From Sphingobacterium sp. CZ-UAM (GTDB lineage: Bacteria > Bacteroidota > Bacteroidia > Sphingobacteriales > Sphingobacteriaceae): a DNA stretch of 64,000 nt. Under the pieces are notes generated by a model. It was given only the letters and a program-made list of their open reading frames with translations, searched no databases and had not been told where the DNA came from. The number at the start of each line of letters is the position of its first letter. Positions within the stretch are counted from its first letter, which is position 1. A program made the translations under genes and the position numbers. Shown in pieces: positions 26,747-36,002 of the stretch. Location of the stretch: the NCBI RefSeq assembly GCF_002000245.1, contig NZ_MTCM01000001.1:1674001-1738000 (forward strand), written 5' to 3'.

Positions 26747-29700
26747 ATGAAATTCAAAAAAAACAGAACGCTTTATTACCTCTTATTGCTCGGGGGCCTA
26801 ACAATAAGCACCTTGGGCTGGGCGCAGCAATCCGTCAGTATCAAGCTAAAAAAAGCAAATCGCAGTTTCGCCTTGCAGCATGTAAAAAAACAGGTCAACA
26901 TGCAATTTCTTTACAACGAGGATGACCTGAACAGCTACCCACCGATAGACCTAAATCTACAAGGGAAACCCTTAACGGTGGTGCTCGATCAGATTCTGAA
27001 AGATACCGAACTGGCTTATCGGATCAACGATAACCTTGTCACGATCTCTTTACGTAAAAACAATAGCTCTCCCTCACAACAGGAAGAATTATTGATCAAA
27101 GGAAAGGTCTTTGACCAACAAGGAACTCCACTCGGTGGTGTAAATGTAATAGAACTCTCAACTAGACGTGCAATTTATACCTCCAATACCGGAGAATATC
27201 AAATAAAAGTACCAAAAAAAGATGCAGTCATCAAAGTGAGTTTTATCGGAAAACGATACCAGATCTGGCCCGTGAATAAAACTGACAATCCCCATGTCCT
27301 AGAGAAAAACTTTGTATTAATTCCAGAAGATAACCAGATCAACGAAGTGGTGGTAACAGGCTACCAAAATATCTCACAACGGGATATGGTCGGCGCATCC
27401 TCATCCGTAAAAATGGATGATATCAAAATTGCGGGTATCAATCAGGTCGATAAACTATTGCAGGGTCGCTTGCCAGGCGTGATGCTAGTCAATACCTCCG
27501 GTTTAGTCGGGGCAAAGCCGCGATTGCGGGTTCGGGGCACATCCACACTGCTGGGTAATCAGGAACCGGTCTGGGTTGTCGATGGGATTATTCAGGAAGA
27601 CCGCATTCCCTTCGATTATAAACAGCTCAACTCAATTACCCCTGGTAGTTCAATGGATGCCATCAAAAATATGATCGGCAGTGCTGTCTCCTTTCTTAAT
27701 GTAGATGACATCGATAACATCACTGTCTTGAAGGACGCCGCCTCCACAGCAATTTATGGGGTGAAAGCCGCAAACGGTGTCATCGTCATCAACACAAAAA
27801 AGGGAAAGATAGGTGATGCCATCGTTAACTACAATACCAATTGGACATTATCCCAACGTCCAAATTACGGGCAATTTCGATTAATGAATTCCAAACAGCG
27901 CATCGATGTATCCCGGCAGATTTATCAGGATAATCTCAAATTTAGCCGGTTTCCCGACCGCGTATCCTATGAGGGTTTGCTGCAGGATCTATTCAATAAA
28001 AAAATTACCCAAGACGAATTTGTGACAAAAGTAGCGCATTTGGAGACAGTCAATACCGATTGGTTTGACCTGCTTTTTCAGACGCCATTAAGCCAGACAC
28101 ACAACCTTTCCCTGTCTGGCGGAACAGAGAAAGTACGCTATTATAGCTCCGTGGGTTATCTCTATGACAAGGGAAATACCATAGGAAATGAACAAAAACG
28201 CTATTCAGCAGCCTTAAATATCAGCAGCCAATGGAAAAAAAATGTCAATTTAGGATTTAAGGTAAATGCCGGCTCAGATAACACAAAAGCCTTTTACCAA
28301 ATAGATCCTTTCAATTATGCGTTTAATACCAGCCGAAGTATTCCGGCTTTTACCGAACAGGGGGACTATTATTTTTATACCGTCAACGGTTACAACTATA
28401 ACATCTTAAATGAGCGTGACCAGACCGGAAACAATAACAAAAACAATACCGTAGCCCTGGTAGCTAATGTAGATTACAAATTTTTAAAATTTTTTAATTT
28501 CCAGTCCATTTTCTCTTACGGACTAAACCAGACAACTGGAGAAAGCTACGCGACAGAACGCAGCAATTCGATAACAACACGCAGATATTATGAATATGGC
28601 ACCGTTATGCCGGGTACCGCTGAATATAAAGCAGCTACTTTACCGCATGGTGGCGAACTTAATGGCATGCGCATGAACAATCATAACCTAACCTGGAGAA
28701 ATAGCCTGTTATTCAACCATCGCTTCCGGGAAAACAAAGATGATTTGAATGTGATGCTGGGTCAGGAGATTCGGAGCACCGCTTATGAGGGAATTTCTCA
28801 GACCAATTACGGTTATCTTCCCGCACGGGGAAAGACTTTCACTATGCCACCAACTACGACGCACAATTCTTTCGGCACTCGAAGTCCTAACACCATCTAT
28901 GACGGAATTGTTCCGTCGATAACGGACCGCCTGTCTAATTTTGTATCCTATTTTGGAACGGCAACCTACAATTTTCAGCAAAAATACATCTTTAATACCA
29001 ATATCCGTCTTGACGCCTCCAATCGCTTTGGTCAATATACAAATCACCGTTTCCTACCGATCTGGTCGGCTGGATTCAAATGGAATATTGCCGAAGAGAA
29101 AGTTTTTGACCAGCTCACTTGGCTTGATCAGTTCTCTACTCGCCTCTCTTATGGTTTCCAGGGCAATGTTGCCGAAAATTTTGGTCCCGATCTCATCTTA
29201 CAGATTGTCAGAACAGATTCCGATACCGGCGAGTCCATGTTAACGGTGCGCAGTCTGGCATATCCAGACTTACGCTGGGAACGCAATAAAACGGTTAATA
29301 TGGGGCTTGATTTTGCCTTTTTCAAGAACCGCCTGTCAGGAACCTTCGAATATTACCACAAGAAAGGTCTGGATATTATTATTGAAAAAGATATACCCCT
29401 GGAATATGGACTTCGAAGAATGCCGATCAATGGAGGAGATATCCGTAATGACGGTTGGGAACTTGCGCTAAACTTGGGCTTGATCCGGAAATCCAATCTT
29501 GGCTGGGATTTGGGTTTTAACACGGCACGCGCCTGGTCTTCCATCAACCGTTCCAGCAGTGCCATAGCCAATCAATGGCAAAGTGCCATCTCTGGGGGCG
29601 GCTACAAAGAAGGCTTTCCCGTTTCGGGGATTTTTTCCTTTGCCTTTGCCGGCCTGAACCCCAAAAATGGTATTCCGCTGTTTCCGGCCATGGATCCTGT

Positions 29701-30319
29701 TAAGAATCCGGCCGTATTGAGCGATATCACCAAAGCATTAGTCTATTCCGGACAGCTTGACCCAAAGTTTACCGCCGGAATTAGCAATCAGATTCGCTAT
29801 GGGAACTTTAGCCTTGGTGCATTTTTCTATTTAAGTACAGGCAGTATCAAACGTCTACCACCCTTATTTGATCTCAATATCGCCGTGAACTCAGCACCTG
29901 ATGCTGGCAAAAATTTACCGTTGGACCTGATTAATCGCTGGCAGAAACCAGGAGACGAAATCATGACCAATATTCCCTCATTACCAAATGCTGAGGAGGT
30001 CCGTGAAGACTATATCATTGGTTTGCCAAACTTCAATAATCAGGGAAGTCCAGGTTATGCAGCTCGGGGCATGTATGATTACTCCACGGCAAGGGTCATC
30101 TCAAATAACTTTATTCGACTTAAAAATCTCGATCTTGCCTATACCCTGCCAAAAAAAATAACGCAGCATTGGGGGATCAAGTCCTGCCGTATTATGGCTT
30201 CTGCCACAAATCTATTTTATATTGCCAACAAAGGGCTCCAGGGGCAGGATCCGGAAGTTGATGGCAATAACCTGCCCATAAACAAGACTTATTCCTTTAG
30301 TTTAAATATTGGTTTTTAA
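26747..30319 (+). CDS. SusC/RagA-type TonB-dependent outer-membrane transporter
   Basis: A 1190-residue outer-membrane transporter. In order: signal peptide ending near LGWAQ; an N-terminal STN domain (about 28-105) that signals to FecR; a carboxypeptidase-regulatory-like beta domain (IKGKVFDQQGTPLGGVNVIE, about 118-185); the TonB box region NEVVVTGYQ; the plug with RGTSTLLGNQEPVWVVDG and ASTAIYGVKAANGVIVI; and the beta-barrel ending in an aromatic residue (FSLNIGF). The STN domain and the adjacent FecR make it a transducing transporter. Substrate is unknown. The peptidases downstream hint at peptide or protein breakdown products. Confidence 0.95.
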   Translation: MKFKKNRTLYYLLLLGGLTISTLGWAQQSVSIKLKKANRSFALQHVKKQVNMQFLYNEDDLNSYPPIDLNLQGKPLTVVLDQILKDTELAYRINDNLVTISLRKNNSSPSQQEELLIKGKVFDQQGTPLGGVNVIELSTRRAIYTSNTGEYQIKVPKKDAVIKVSFIGKRYQIWPVNKTDNPHVLEKNFVLIPEDNQINEVVVTGYQNISQRDMVGASSSVKMDDIKIAGINQVDKLLQGRLPGVMLVNTSGLVGAKPRLRVRGTSTLLGNQEPVWVVDGIIQEDRIPFDYKQLNSITPGSSMDAIKNMIGSAVSFLNVDDIDNITVLKDAASTAIYGVKAANGVIVINTKKGKIGDAIVNYNTNWTLSQRPNYGQFRLMNSKQRIDVSRQIYQDNLKFSRFPDRVSYEGLLQDLFNKKITQDEFVTKVAHLETVNTDWFDLLFQTPLSQTHNLSLSGGTEKVRYYSSVGYLYDKGNTIGNEQKRYSAALNISSQWKKNVNLGFKVNAGSDNTKAFYQIDPFNYAFNTSRSIPAFTEQGDYYFYTVNGYNYNILNERDQTGNNNKNNTVALVANVDYKFLKFFNFQSIFSYGLNQTTGESYATERSNSITTRRYYEYGTVMPGTAEYKAATLPHGGELNGMRMNNHNLTWRNSLLFNHRFRENKDDLNVMLGQEIRSTAYEGISQTNYGYLPARGKTFTMPPTTTHNSFGTRSPNTIYDGIVPSITDRLSNFVSYFGTATYNFQQKYIFNTNIRLDASNRFGQYTNHRFLPIWSAGFKWNIAEEKVFDQLTWLDQFSTRLSYGFQGNVAENFGPDLILQIVRTDSDTGESMLTVRSLAYPDLRWERNKTVNMGLDFAFFKNRLSGTFEYYHKKGLDIIIEKDIPLEYGLRRMPINGGDIRNDGWELALNLGLIRKSNLGWDLGFNTARAWSSINRSSSAIANQWQSAISGGGYKEGFPVSGIFSFAFAGLNPKNGIPLFPAMDPVKNPAVLSDITKALVYSGQLDPKFTAGISNQIRYGNFSLGAFFYLSTGSIKRLPPLFDLNIAVNSAPDAGKNLPLDLINRWQKPGDEIMTNIPSLPNAEEVREDYIIGLPNFNNQGSPGYAARGMYDYSTARVISNNFIRLKNLDLAYTLPKKITQHWGIKSCRIMASATNLFYIANKGLQGQDPEVDGNNLPINKTYSFSLNIGF

Positions 30320-30325
30320 AAAAAA

Positions 30326-31738
30326 ATGAAAAAATACATTCATAAAGCCTTACTCTTAGGCCTGCTTACGGGATGCTTATCCTGTCAGAAAAATTTTTTA
30401 AAAGAAAGTAGCCAGGATCTTATTCGTCCGACGACCACAACTGATCTGAATCAGCTGTTGATGGGTGTTGGCTATCGTGAAGGGTGGGATCCACCGATTG
30501 ATATCCTGACCGATGATATTACCTCCACTTTTGACAATAAAGAGCAGCATATCAACATCCTCAACAAATATTATGCTCTATTTACCTGGCAACCCGATTT
30601 GTTGGATCAAACAATACCAAAAAATCCGATCTTTGACCTCTGGTCTATTGCATATCAACGGATCAAAGGTTGTAATTTGGTTCTGGACAATATCGACAAG
30701 GTCAGTGGTCCGACGGAAGAAAGAGAGAATATTCGCGGCCAGGCATTGGGACTTCGGGCCTATTATTACTTTATGTTAGTTAATTTTTTTGCACGTCCCT
30801 ATGCAGCTGCGAAGGATCCGGCAACCGAACTCGGCGTACCCTTGATGTTAAATGCGGAGGTTTCTGACACCCCCCAACCCCGGGCCAGCCTTCAAGCCGT
30901 TTACGAGCAGATTGAAATGGACCTGATCAAGGCCATATCCCTACTGGACCAGTATGGCGTAAAAAATCAAATTTATAGGCTTAACAATATCGCCGTACGC
31001 TTTATTCTATGTCGGGTGTACCTCTACCAGCAACAATGGGATAAAACTATCCAATATGCAGATGCCGTGCTGCAGTCCAAGTCCATTTTGCAGCAGTACA
31101 GCAAACTCAGCGGCAATGAATTCGCGGTAGCAGATCCTCTCAGTTCACCCGAAGTGGTCTGGTCAATTGGTAGTAGCAATGCTCAGCTTAAATTTATGAA
31201 CAGCATCAATTATGAACCTCTTGCTTTCGACGTAGATGAAAGTTTAACCAAACTACTCGACAGCAATGACTTACGATTGAAATTTGGTTTTACTGCTATT
31301 GGTGTGCATCCTTTTAGAGCCAAATATGGCGATACAAATGGATATGCATTGCGCACTGCTGAGATTTACCTCAATCGTGCCGAAGCTTATATCCAAAAAG
31401 CGCTGGGTGGCGATAAGGCTGCCCTCGAAAAAGCATTGTCTGACATCAATACACTAAGGAGTAACCGTCTCTTGACCTTCAGCCCCCTGTCCAGCCAGGA
31501 TCCGCAGGAACTCTATGATTTCTATAAGGCCGAACGCCGCCGGGAACTTTGTTTCGAAAATCATCGTTGGTTCGATCTCCGTCGCTGGGGAATGCCTGAG
31601 CTGCAGCATAGCATTCAGGTGGCTCCCGGACTACCGGAAACGTTCATCCTGAAGCACAATGACCCCCGTTACACCTTACAGATACCTCGTGAAGCTATGC
31701 TTTTAAATCCCAAATTAACTCAAAATCCACTGAACTAA
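30326..31738 (+). CDS. SusD/RagB-type surface lipoprotein
   Basis: A 470-residue lipoprotein with signal peptide and lipobox ending TGCLSC, forming the lid of the SusC transporter. TPR-like helices include QGLRAYYYFMLVNF-like GQALGLRAYYYFMLV, and the C-terminal RagB block ALRTAEIYLNRAEAYIQKA, KAERRRELCFENHRWFDLRRW is diagnostic. It begins 6 bp after SusC and overlaps the next gene by one base (TAATG). Confidence 0.95.
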   Translation: MKKYIHKALLLGLLTGCLSCQKNFLKESSQDLIRPTTTTDLNQLLMGVGYREGWDPPIDILTDDITSTFDNKEQHINILNKYYALFTWQPDLLDQTIPKNPIFDLWSIAYQRIKGCNLVLDNIDKVSGPTEERENIRGQALGLRAYYYFMLVNFFARPYAAAKDPATELGVPLMLNAEVSDTPQPRASLQAVYEQIEMDLIKAISLLDQYGVKNQIYRLNNIAVRFILCRVYLYQQQWDKTIQYADAVLQSKSILQQYSKLSGNEFAVADPLSSPEVVWSIGSSNAQLKFMNSINYEPLAFDVDESLTKLLDSNDLRLKFGFTAIGVHPFRAKYGDTNGYALRTAEIYLNRAEAYIQKALGGDKAALEKALSDINTLRSNRLLTFSPLSSQDPQELYDFYKAERRRELCFENHRWFDLRRWGMPELQHSIQVAPGLPETFILKHNDPRYTLQIPREAMLLNPKLTQNPLN

Positions 31739-32577
31739 TGAAAAAAACAAAACTATTTTTTGGTGTGGTCACATTAATGCTCGCTATGGCTGCATGTACC
31801 AAAAAAGAAGCCCCCCTAGTGGCTGGGGGGCCGAATATCCTCTATACTTTACCGCAAGGTAGCCACGATTATGATTCCATCATTTTAGCATTTCAGAAGA
31901 AATACCATACCTATATATTGTATCGGTTTAACATGAGAGATTTCGATGCTTCGCCGCTAAAGAATGGAGTAAAAAACGCATACCTGCTCGGTCCTGCAGA
32001 TGAGGCCTACGTGGGCAAATTGCTTACTTTTCTACAACAGCATTGGTTTAAGTACTACCCCGACTCGTTTCTCAAAGAAAATTTACCGTTTAAACTACTG
32101 CTTACCGCCGAAGCAAAGTACACACCAAAAAAGGATAGCATTTGCTCAGCGTGTACCATATATAACCAGATAACGATTGGAAATGCTTCGCCGCAACTCG
32201 ATCGGATGAGCACAGTAGAAAAAAAAGCATTTGTCAATGCAATTCACAAAACCTTTTTCCAATATATGAAAAATTGGAATAAACTAATTTTTCCCGAAGA
32301 ATTCGGGAAAATCAGCAATTATGAAATTAAACCTGATGCAAAGAATTATCAGGCCCTGGGGTATGTCACTAAATCTCCAGGTAGTATAGTTGAAGATGCT
32401 TTCCAATATATCCTTTTAATTACCTCAACACCAAAGGACCAATTGGATAAAGGTGTATTGGATCCGACAATAGATAGCTCCGGCCTGATCGGTAAAAAGT
32501 ATAAGCTATTGACCGAATATTACAAATCAAAATATCAGATTGATTTACAATCCATTGGCAATGCGACAACATTTTAA
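31738..32577 (+). CDS. Lipoprotein related to putative Mx1-type zinc peptidases, catalytic motif degenerate
   Basis: A 279-residue lipoprotein (lipobox LAMAAC). Its position behind SusD and its fold-level pattern (long helical N-terminal half, LLTAEAKYTPKKDS, then a His-containing helix, and a C-terminal region ending KYKLLTEYYKSKYQIDL) resemble the Peptidase_Mx1-like lipoproteins common in SusCD operons. In those, an HExxH motif lies in the central helix; here the helix reads NAIHKTFFQYMKNW, so the second His and the Glu are not recognisable. It may be a binding protein rather than a protease. Start overlaps the SusD stop. Confidence 0.6.
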   Translation: MKKTKLFFGVVTLMLAMAACTKKEAPLVAGGPNILYTLPQGSHDYDSIILAFQKKYHTYILYRFNMRDFDASPLKNGVKNAYLLGPADEAYVGKLLTFLQQHWFKYYPDSFLKENLPFKLLLTAEAKYTPKKDSICSACTIYNQITIGNASPQLDRMSTVEKKAFVNAIHKTFFQYMKNWNKLIFPEEFGKISNYEIKPDAKNYQALGYVTKSPGSIVEDAFQYILLITSTPKDQLDKGVLDPTIDSSGLIGKKYKLLTEYYKSKYQIDLQSIGNATTF

Positions 32578-32624
32578 TAGAAAAACAAAATGATAATTAG
32601 TATAAACATTTTAAATCCATCAAT

Positions 32625-33875
32625 ATGAAAAGACAATTAATTTTAATTATCCTCATTCTAACACACTGTTCCTATCTATTTTCCCAAACAGATAGTTTAG
32701 AGCGTGCAAAAGTAGCGACCCTACGGGACAGTCTCCATCATACAATCACCCCTGAAAAGAAATTGATATATTATCAGGAAATGGAAAAAACAATCCAAGA
32801 AATTGCTCCTCAAGAAAAAATAATAAAAGAGTATTACCAGTTTCAGCTCAATCGGGGCAAATCCGAAATCGCAATCTCCTATGTAAACAACAACAATTTG
32901 GCGGAGGCCCGCAATTGGTTGCTAAAAATAGAAGAAGTGGACGAACAGAAAGGAACAGCCAATGAACTTGTCGATCAACTACTTACCCAACAGCAATATG
33001 ATATTGCCAAAGCACTATTATTCCCCTACCTGTCTAAACTTAGTAGTACATTTACGGATCGACGGACCTCCGCAAAATACGGGGAAATATTGATCCGAAA
33101 GAAAGATTATGAAAATGCCCTACCTTATCTGGCCCCCCAGGAAGAGGACAAATCGGTATTTAGCCTCCATCCTTATCAGGTTCCGATATTATATGCTACA
33201 GCCTTGGCGAATACAAGCCGGAAAGAAGAAGCCGAAAAGGCAATACGCGCCATTTTAATAACAGGTCATGGCTCCGATGAACTCAAGACCCTAGCGAAAG
33301 CATTCTTTAGCGAAAAATATGGTAATGACAGTCATTACCTGCGACTGATGGACTCGATCGAGATGGACCTAAAGACACAACTGCAAAATCAAATGACAAA
33401 AGTTGTTGCTCCGGATTTTACGTTAAAAGATCTTTCAGGTAAAACCGTCACTTTGCATAGTTTAAGAGGTAAAGTTGTTGTGCTCGATTTTTGGGCAACC
33501 TGGTGCAGCCCTTGTATTTTCTCACTCCCCGCCATGCAAAAAACGGCAAATGCTTATGCCAATGATCCAGATGTTGTGTTTCTATTTATTCATACCTATC
33601 CAAGTAAAGATCAGAGTCCTACCCAAATTTATAGTGAAGTACAAAATTTTATTGCGGATAAAAAATATACATTTCCTGTTTTAATGGATATGCGCGACGC
33701 CAAAATTGACAATAAATCGAAAGCTGCAGTAGATTTCAAAATTGAAAGTATCCCGGCAAAATTTGTTATCGATAAAAAAGGACAGATCTGTTTCGATAAC
33801 AGGGTAAAAGCAGGTACGGGCGACCTATTGGTGACAAATATGAAATTAATGATTGAAATGGCCAGAAAAAACTAA
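32625..33875 (+). CDS. TlpA-like thiol-disulfide oxidoreductase with N-terminal helical domain
   Basis: A 416-residue secreted or periplasmic protein with a signal peptide (MKRQLILIILILTHCSYLFSQ). Residues about 30-250 form a helical TPR-like region. The C-terminal thioredoxin domain (about 260-415) begins APDFTLKDLSGKTVTLHSLRGK and carries the redox motif WATWCSPC with cysteines near 293 and 296, then a cis-Pro region (IESIPAKFVID). Such proteins are frequent behind SusCD genes in Bacteroidota; the client is unknown. 47 bp after the Mx1-like gene. Confidence 0.88.
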   Translation: MKRQLILIILILTHCSYLFSQTDSLERAKVATLRDSLHHTITPEKKLIYYQEMEKTIQEIAPQEKIIKEYYQFQLNRGKSEIAISYVNNNNLAEARNWLLKIEEVDEQKGTANELVDQLLTQQQYDIAKALLFPYLSKLSSTFTDRRTSAKYGEILIRKKDYENALPYLAPQEEDKSVFSLHPYQVPILYATALANTSRKEEAEKAIRAILITGHGSDELKTLAKAFFSEKYGNDSHYLRLMDSIEMDLKTQLQNQMTKVVAPDFTLKDLSGKTVTLHSLRGKVVVLDFWATWCSPCIFSLPAMQKTANAYANDPDVVFLFIHTYPSKDQSPTQIYSEVQNFIADKKYTFPVLMDMRDAKIDNKSKAAVDFKIESIPAKFVIDKKGQICFDNRVKAGTGDLLVTNMKLMIEMARKN

Positions 33876-33891
33876 GACAGTGAAAATACTA

Positions 33892-35883
33892 ATGAAATCC
33901 TTAGGGCATAAAATGTCAATACCAGTTGTGCTCTTGCTAGTCAATTTGTTTTTATCGCACAACCTAATCGGACAGGTTTCTGCCTATAAGCACACAGAGG
34001 CCTTTAAATTGGGATTCTATCCCTATCCGGGATCAGCTTACCGAAGTGCTTCGGGAGAACCTGGTACCGAATATTGGCAAAATCGAGCAGATTATAACAT
34101 CTCCTGTCAGATAGATACTGCTAATCACATGATTTCGGCTACTTCTGAATTATATTATACCAATAATAGTCCTGACAGTCTGCGCTTTCTCTGGCTGCAG
34201 ATGGATCAAAATATTAACAAGGAAGATTCCAGGGCTACAAGTTATGACAATACCTTAAGTCATGTAGATACTGCTTTCGTGAATCCCAAATTTACAAATG
34301 GATACGAAATCAAGTCTATTTACATTGAAATCCAGGGCAGGAAGTATATACCACGTCAAGTATTATCGGATACCCGGCTACAGGTTTGGCTCCAGACCCC
34401 GCTTGCGAGCAGCGGGGGAAAATTAAAGCTGATCATCAACTATGCATTCAAGGTACCTGGCAATGGTGGTGTTTCCACCCGGGTCACACACGCCAAAACA
34501 CCCGGGGGGGAGCTTTATCAGACTACCCATTGGTTTCCGCGCATGTGCGTATATGACGACATCCAAGGCTGGAATACCCCCCCTTTTCTTGGCCCCGGTG
34601 AATTCTATCTTGAATACGGCGATATTAACTATAGCGTTACCGCTCCTGCTAATATGCTTGTCGTTGGCTCCGGAGAATTAATTAATCCCAGCCAATGCTT
34701 TTCCGAAAAAGAACTCCAGCTGTATAAGCTGGCCAAAGAAAGTGAACAGACCGTATTGATTCGCAGTCCCTATCCAAACAACTCCAAGATAAATAAAGTT
34801 TGGAAGTTCCAAATTAAAAATGCGCGCGACGCTGCTTGGGCGGCATCAGCTGCCTTTACACTTGACGGTGCAAAAATCAATCTACCTGACGGTAAGTCCT
34901 GCCTAGCGTTAAGCGCCTATGCGAAAGGTGCCAAATCCGTTCACGAAGTCTGGAAACACGCTGCACAATTTACCAAGGCTTCCGTTGAATTTTATTCCCG
35001 CATCTGGAGCCCCTACCCCTATCCCGTTGCAACTGCTGTCGCAGGCTTTACCGGCGGGATGGAATATCCTGGCTTTGTCATATGCCTGGGTGTTGGCCCT
35101 ACAGGTCCTGGAGTTTGGAGCACTATCAATCACGAATTTGCGCATACCTGGTTTCCAATGATTGTTGGTAGTAATGAACGCCTACATGGTTGGATGGATG
35201 AGGGTTTAAATACCTTTATGAATGACTCCGCAGCAATTGCTTTTAACAACAAGGAGCTGACCTTAGTGGACACACCAAAACCGGGCCCAGTGAGTGTTGA
35301 TACCTTTGCGATAGATGGACTGTTAGCTGAATGGAATCAAGATCCTATTTTCAATCAGCACGATGTACTTGGTAGAGATGTAAATGCGGTCTATGACAAA
35401 CCTGCTTTTGCCTTGCATCAATTACGGAACAATGTACTGGGGCATGAACGCTTCGATGCCGCATTCCGTGAATATATCCGCCGCTGGAGCTACAAACACC
35501 CCACCCCCTGGGATTTCTTTAGGACAATTGAAAATGTGGCCGGAGAAGATCTCGCCTGGTTTTGGCGTGGCTATTTTATCCATAGCTGGAAAATCGACAT
35601 TGCTGTTAAAAAAGTCAGTTTCTTAAAATCTTCGAGTTTGGGTACTATGTACAATAGCATTCAGCTGGAATGCCTAGGTGAAATGCCAATGCCCGTGGAG
35701 GTACTGATCAAGCTCAATGATGGTACTTCACAGCGGGTCAAAGTTCCGGTGGAGGCCTGGATGAGAGGGGAATTGCATTATATTACGATCCTCAATGAAA
35801 AACCCGTGACTGAAGTTCGGGTAGATCCCGATAATCTCCTGCCGGATACCAATCGAAAGAACAATAATTGGAAACACGAATAA
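33892..35883 (+). CDS. M1-family zinc metallopeptidase (aminopeptidase N-like)
   Basis: A 663-residue secreted metallopeptidase. The ATG at 33892 gives a good signal peptide (MKSLGHKMSIPVVLLLV... ending NLIGQ); a GTG at 33880 is an alternative. The gluzincin site is complete: HEFAH near residue 413 followed 18 residues later by the third ligand Glu in WMDEGLNTFM. The upstream FTGGMEYPGF stretch corresponds to the GAMEN-like exopeptidase motif in a modified form (GGMEYPG). It closes the SusCD operon, suggesting extracellular or periplasmic peptide trimming, and is followed by a terminator. Confidence 0.93.
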   Translation: MKSLGHKMSIPVVLLLVNLFLSHNLIGQVSAYKHTEAFKLGFYPYPGSAYRSASGEPGTEYWQNRADYNISCQIDTANHMISATSELYYTNNSPDSLRFLWLQMDQNINKEDSRATSYDNTLSHVDTAFVNPKFTNGYEIKSIYIEIQGRKYIPRQVLSDTRLQVWLQTPLASSGGKLKLIINYAFKVPGNGGVSTRVTHAKTPGGELYQTTHWFPRMCVYDDIQGWNTPPFLGPGEFYLEYGDINYSVTAPANMLVVGSGELINPSQCFSEKELQLYKLAKESEQTVLIRSPYPNNSKINKVWKFQIKNARDAAWAASAAFTLDGAKINLPDGKSCLALSAYAKGAKSVHEVWKHAAQFTKASVEFYSRIWSPYPYPVATAVAGFTGGMEYPGFVICLGVGPTGPGVWSTINHEFAHTWFPMIVGSNERLHGWMDEGLNTFMNDSAAIAFNNKELTLVDTPKPGPVSVDTFAIDGLLAEWNQDPIFNQHDVLGRDVNAVYDKPAFALHQLRNNVLGHERFDAAFREYIRRWSYKHPTPWDFFRTIENVAGEDLAWFWRGYFIHSWKIDIAVKKVSFLKSSSLGTMYNSIQLECLGEMPMPVEVLIKLNDGTSQRVKVPVEAWMRGELHYITILNEKPVTEVRVDPDNLLPDTNRKNNNWKHE

Positions 35884-35912
35884 GTTCCGAACCTAAGTCC
35901 GGCAAAACAAAA

Positions 35913-35955
35913 CGTCCCGCAATCAAAAGAATGCAGGACGCTTTTTATTTTTATT
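35913..35955 (+). terminator. Rho-independent terminator of the sigma 1 / SusCD operon
   Basis: Stem CGTCC-GCA with TGC-GGACG (35913-35940, one internal mismatch) followed by a T-rich tail from 35942. It lies 30 bp after the M1 peptidase stop and before the convergent fimbrillin-like gene. Confidence 0.75.
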
Positions 35956-36002
35956 GGGTGTTTAAAGCATTTTTGTTTACTTCAAGTGCATTTTTCGTTG
36001 CA

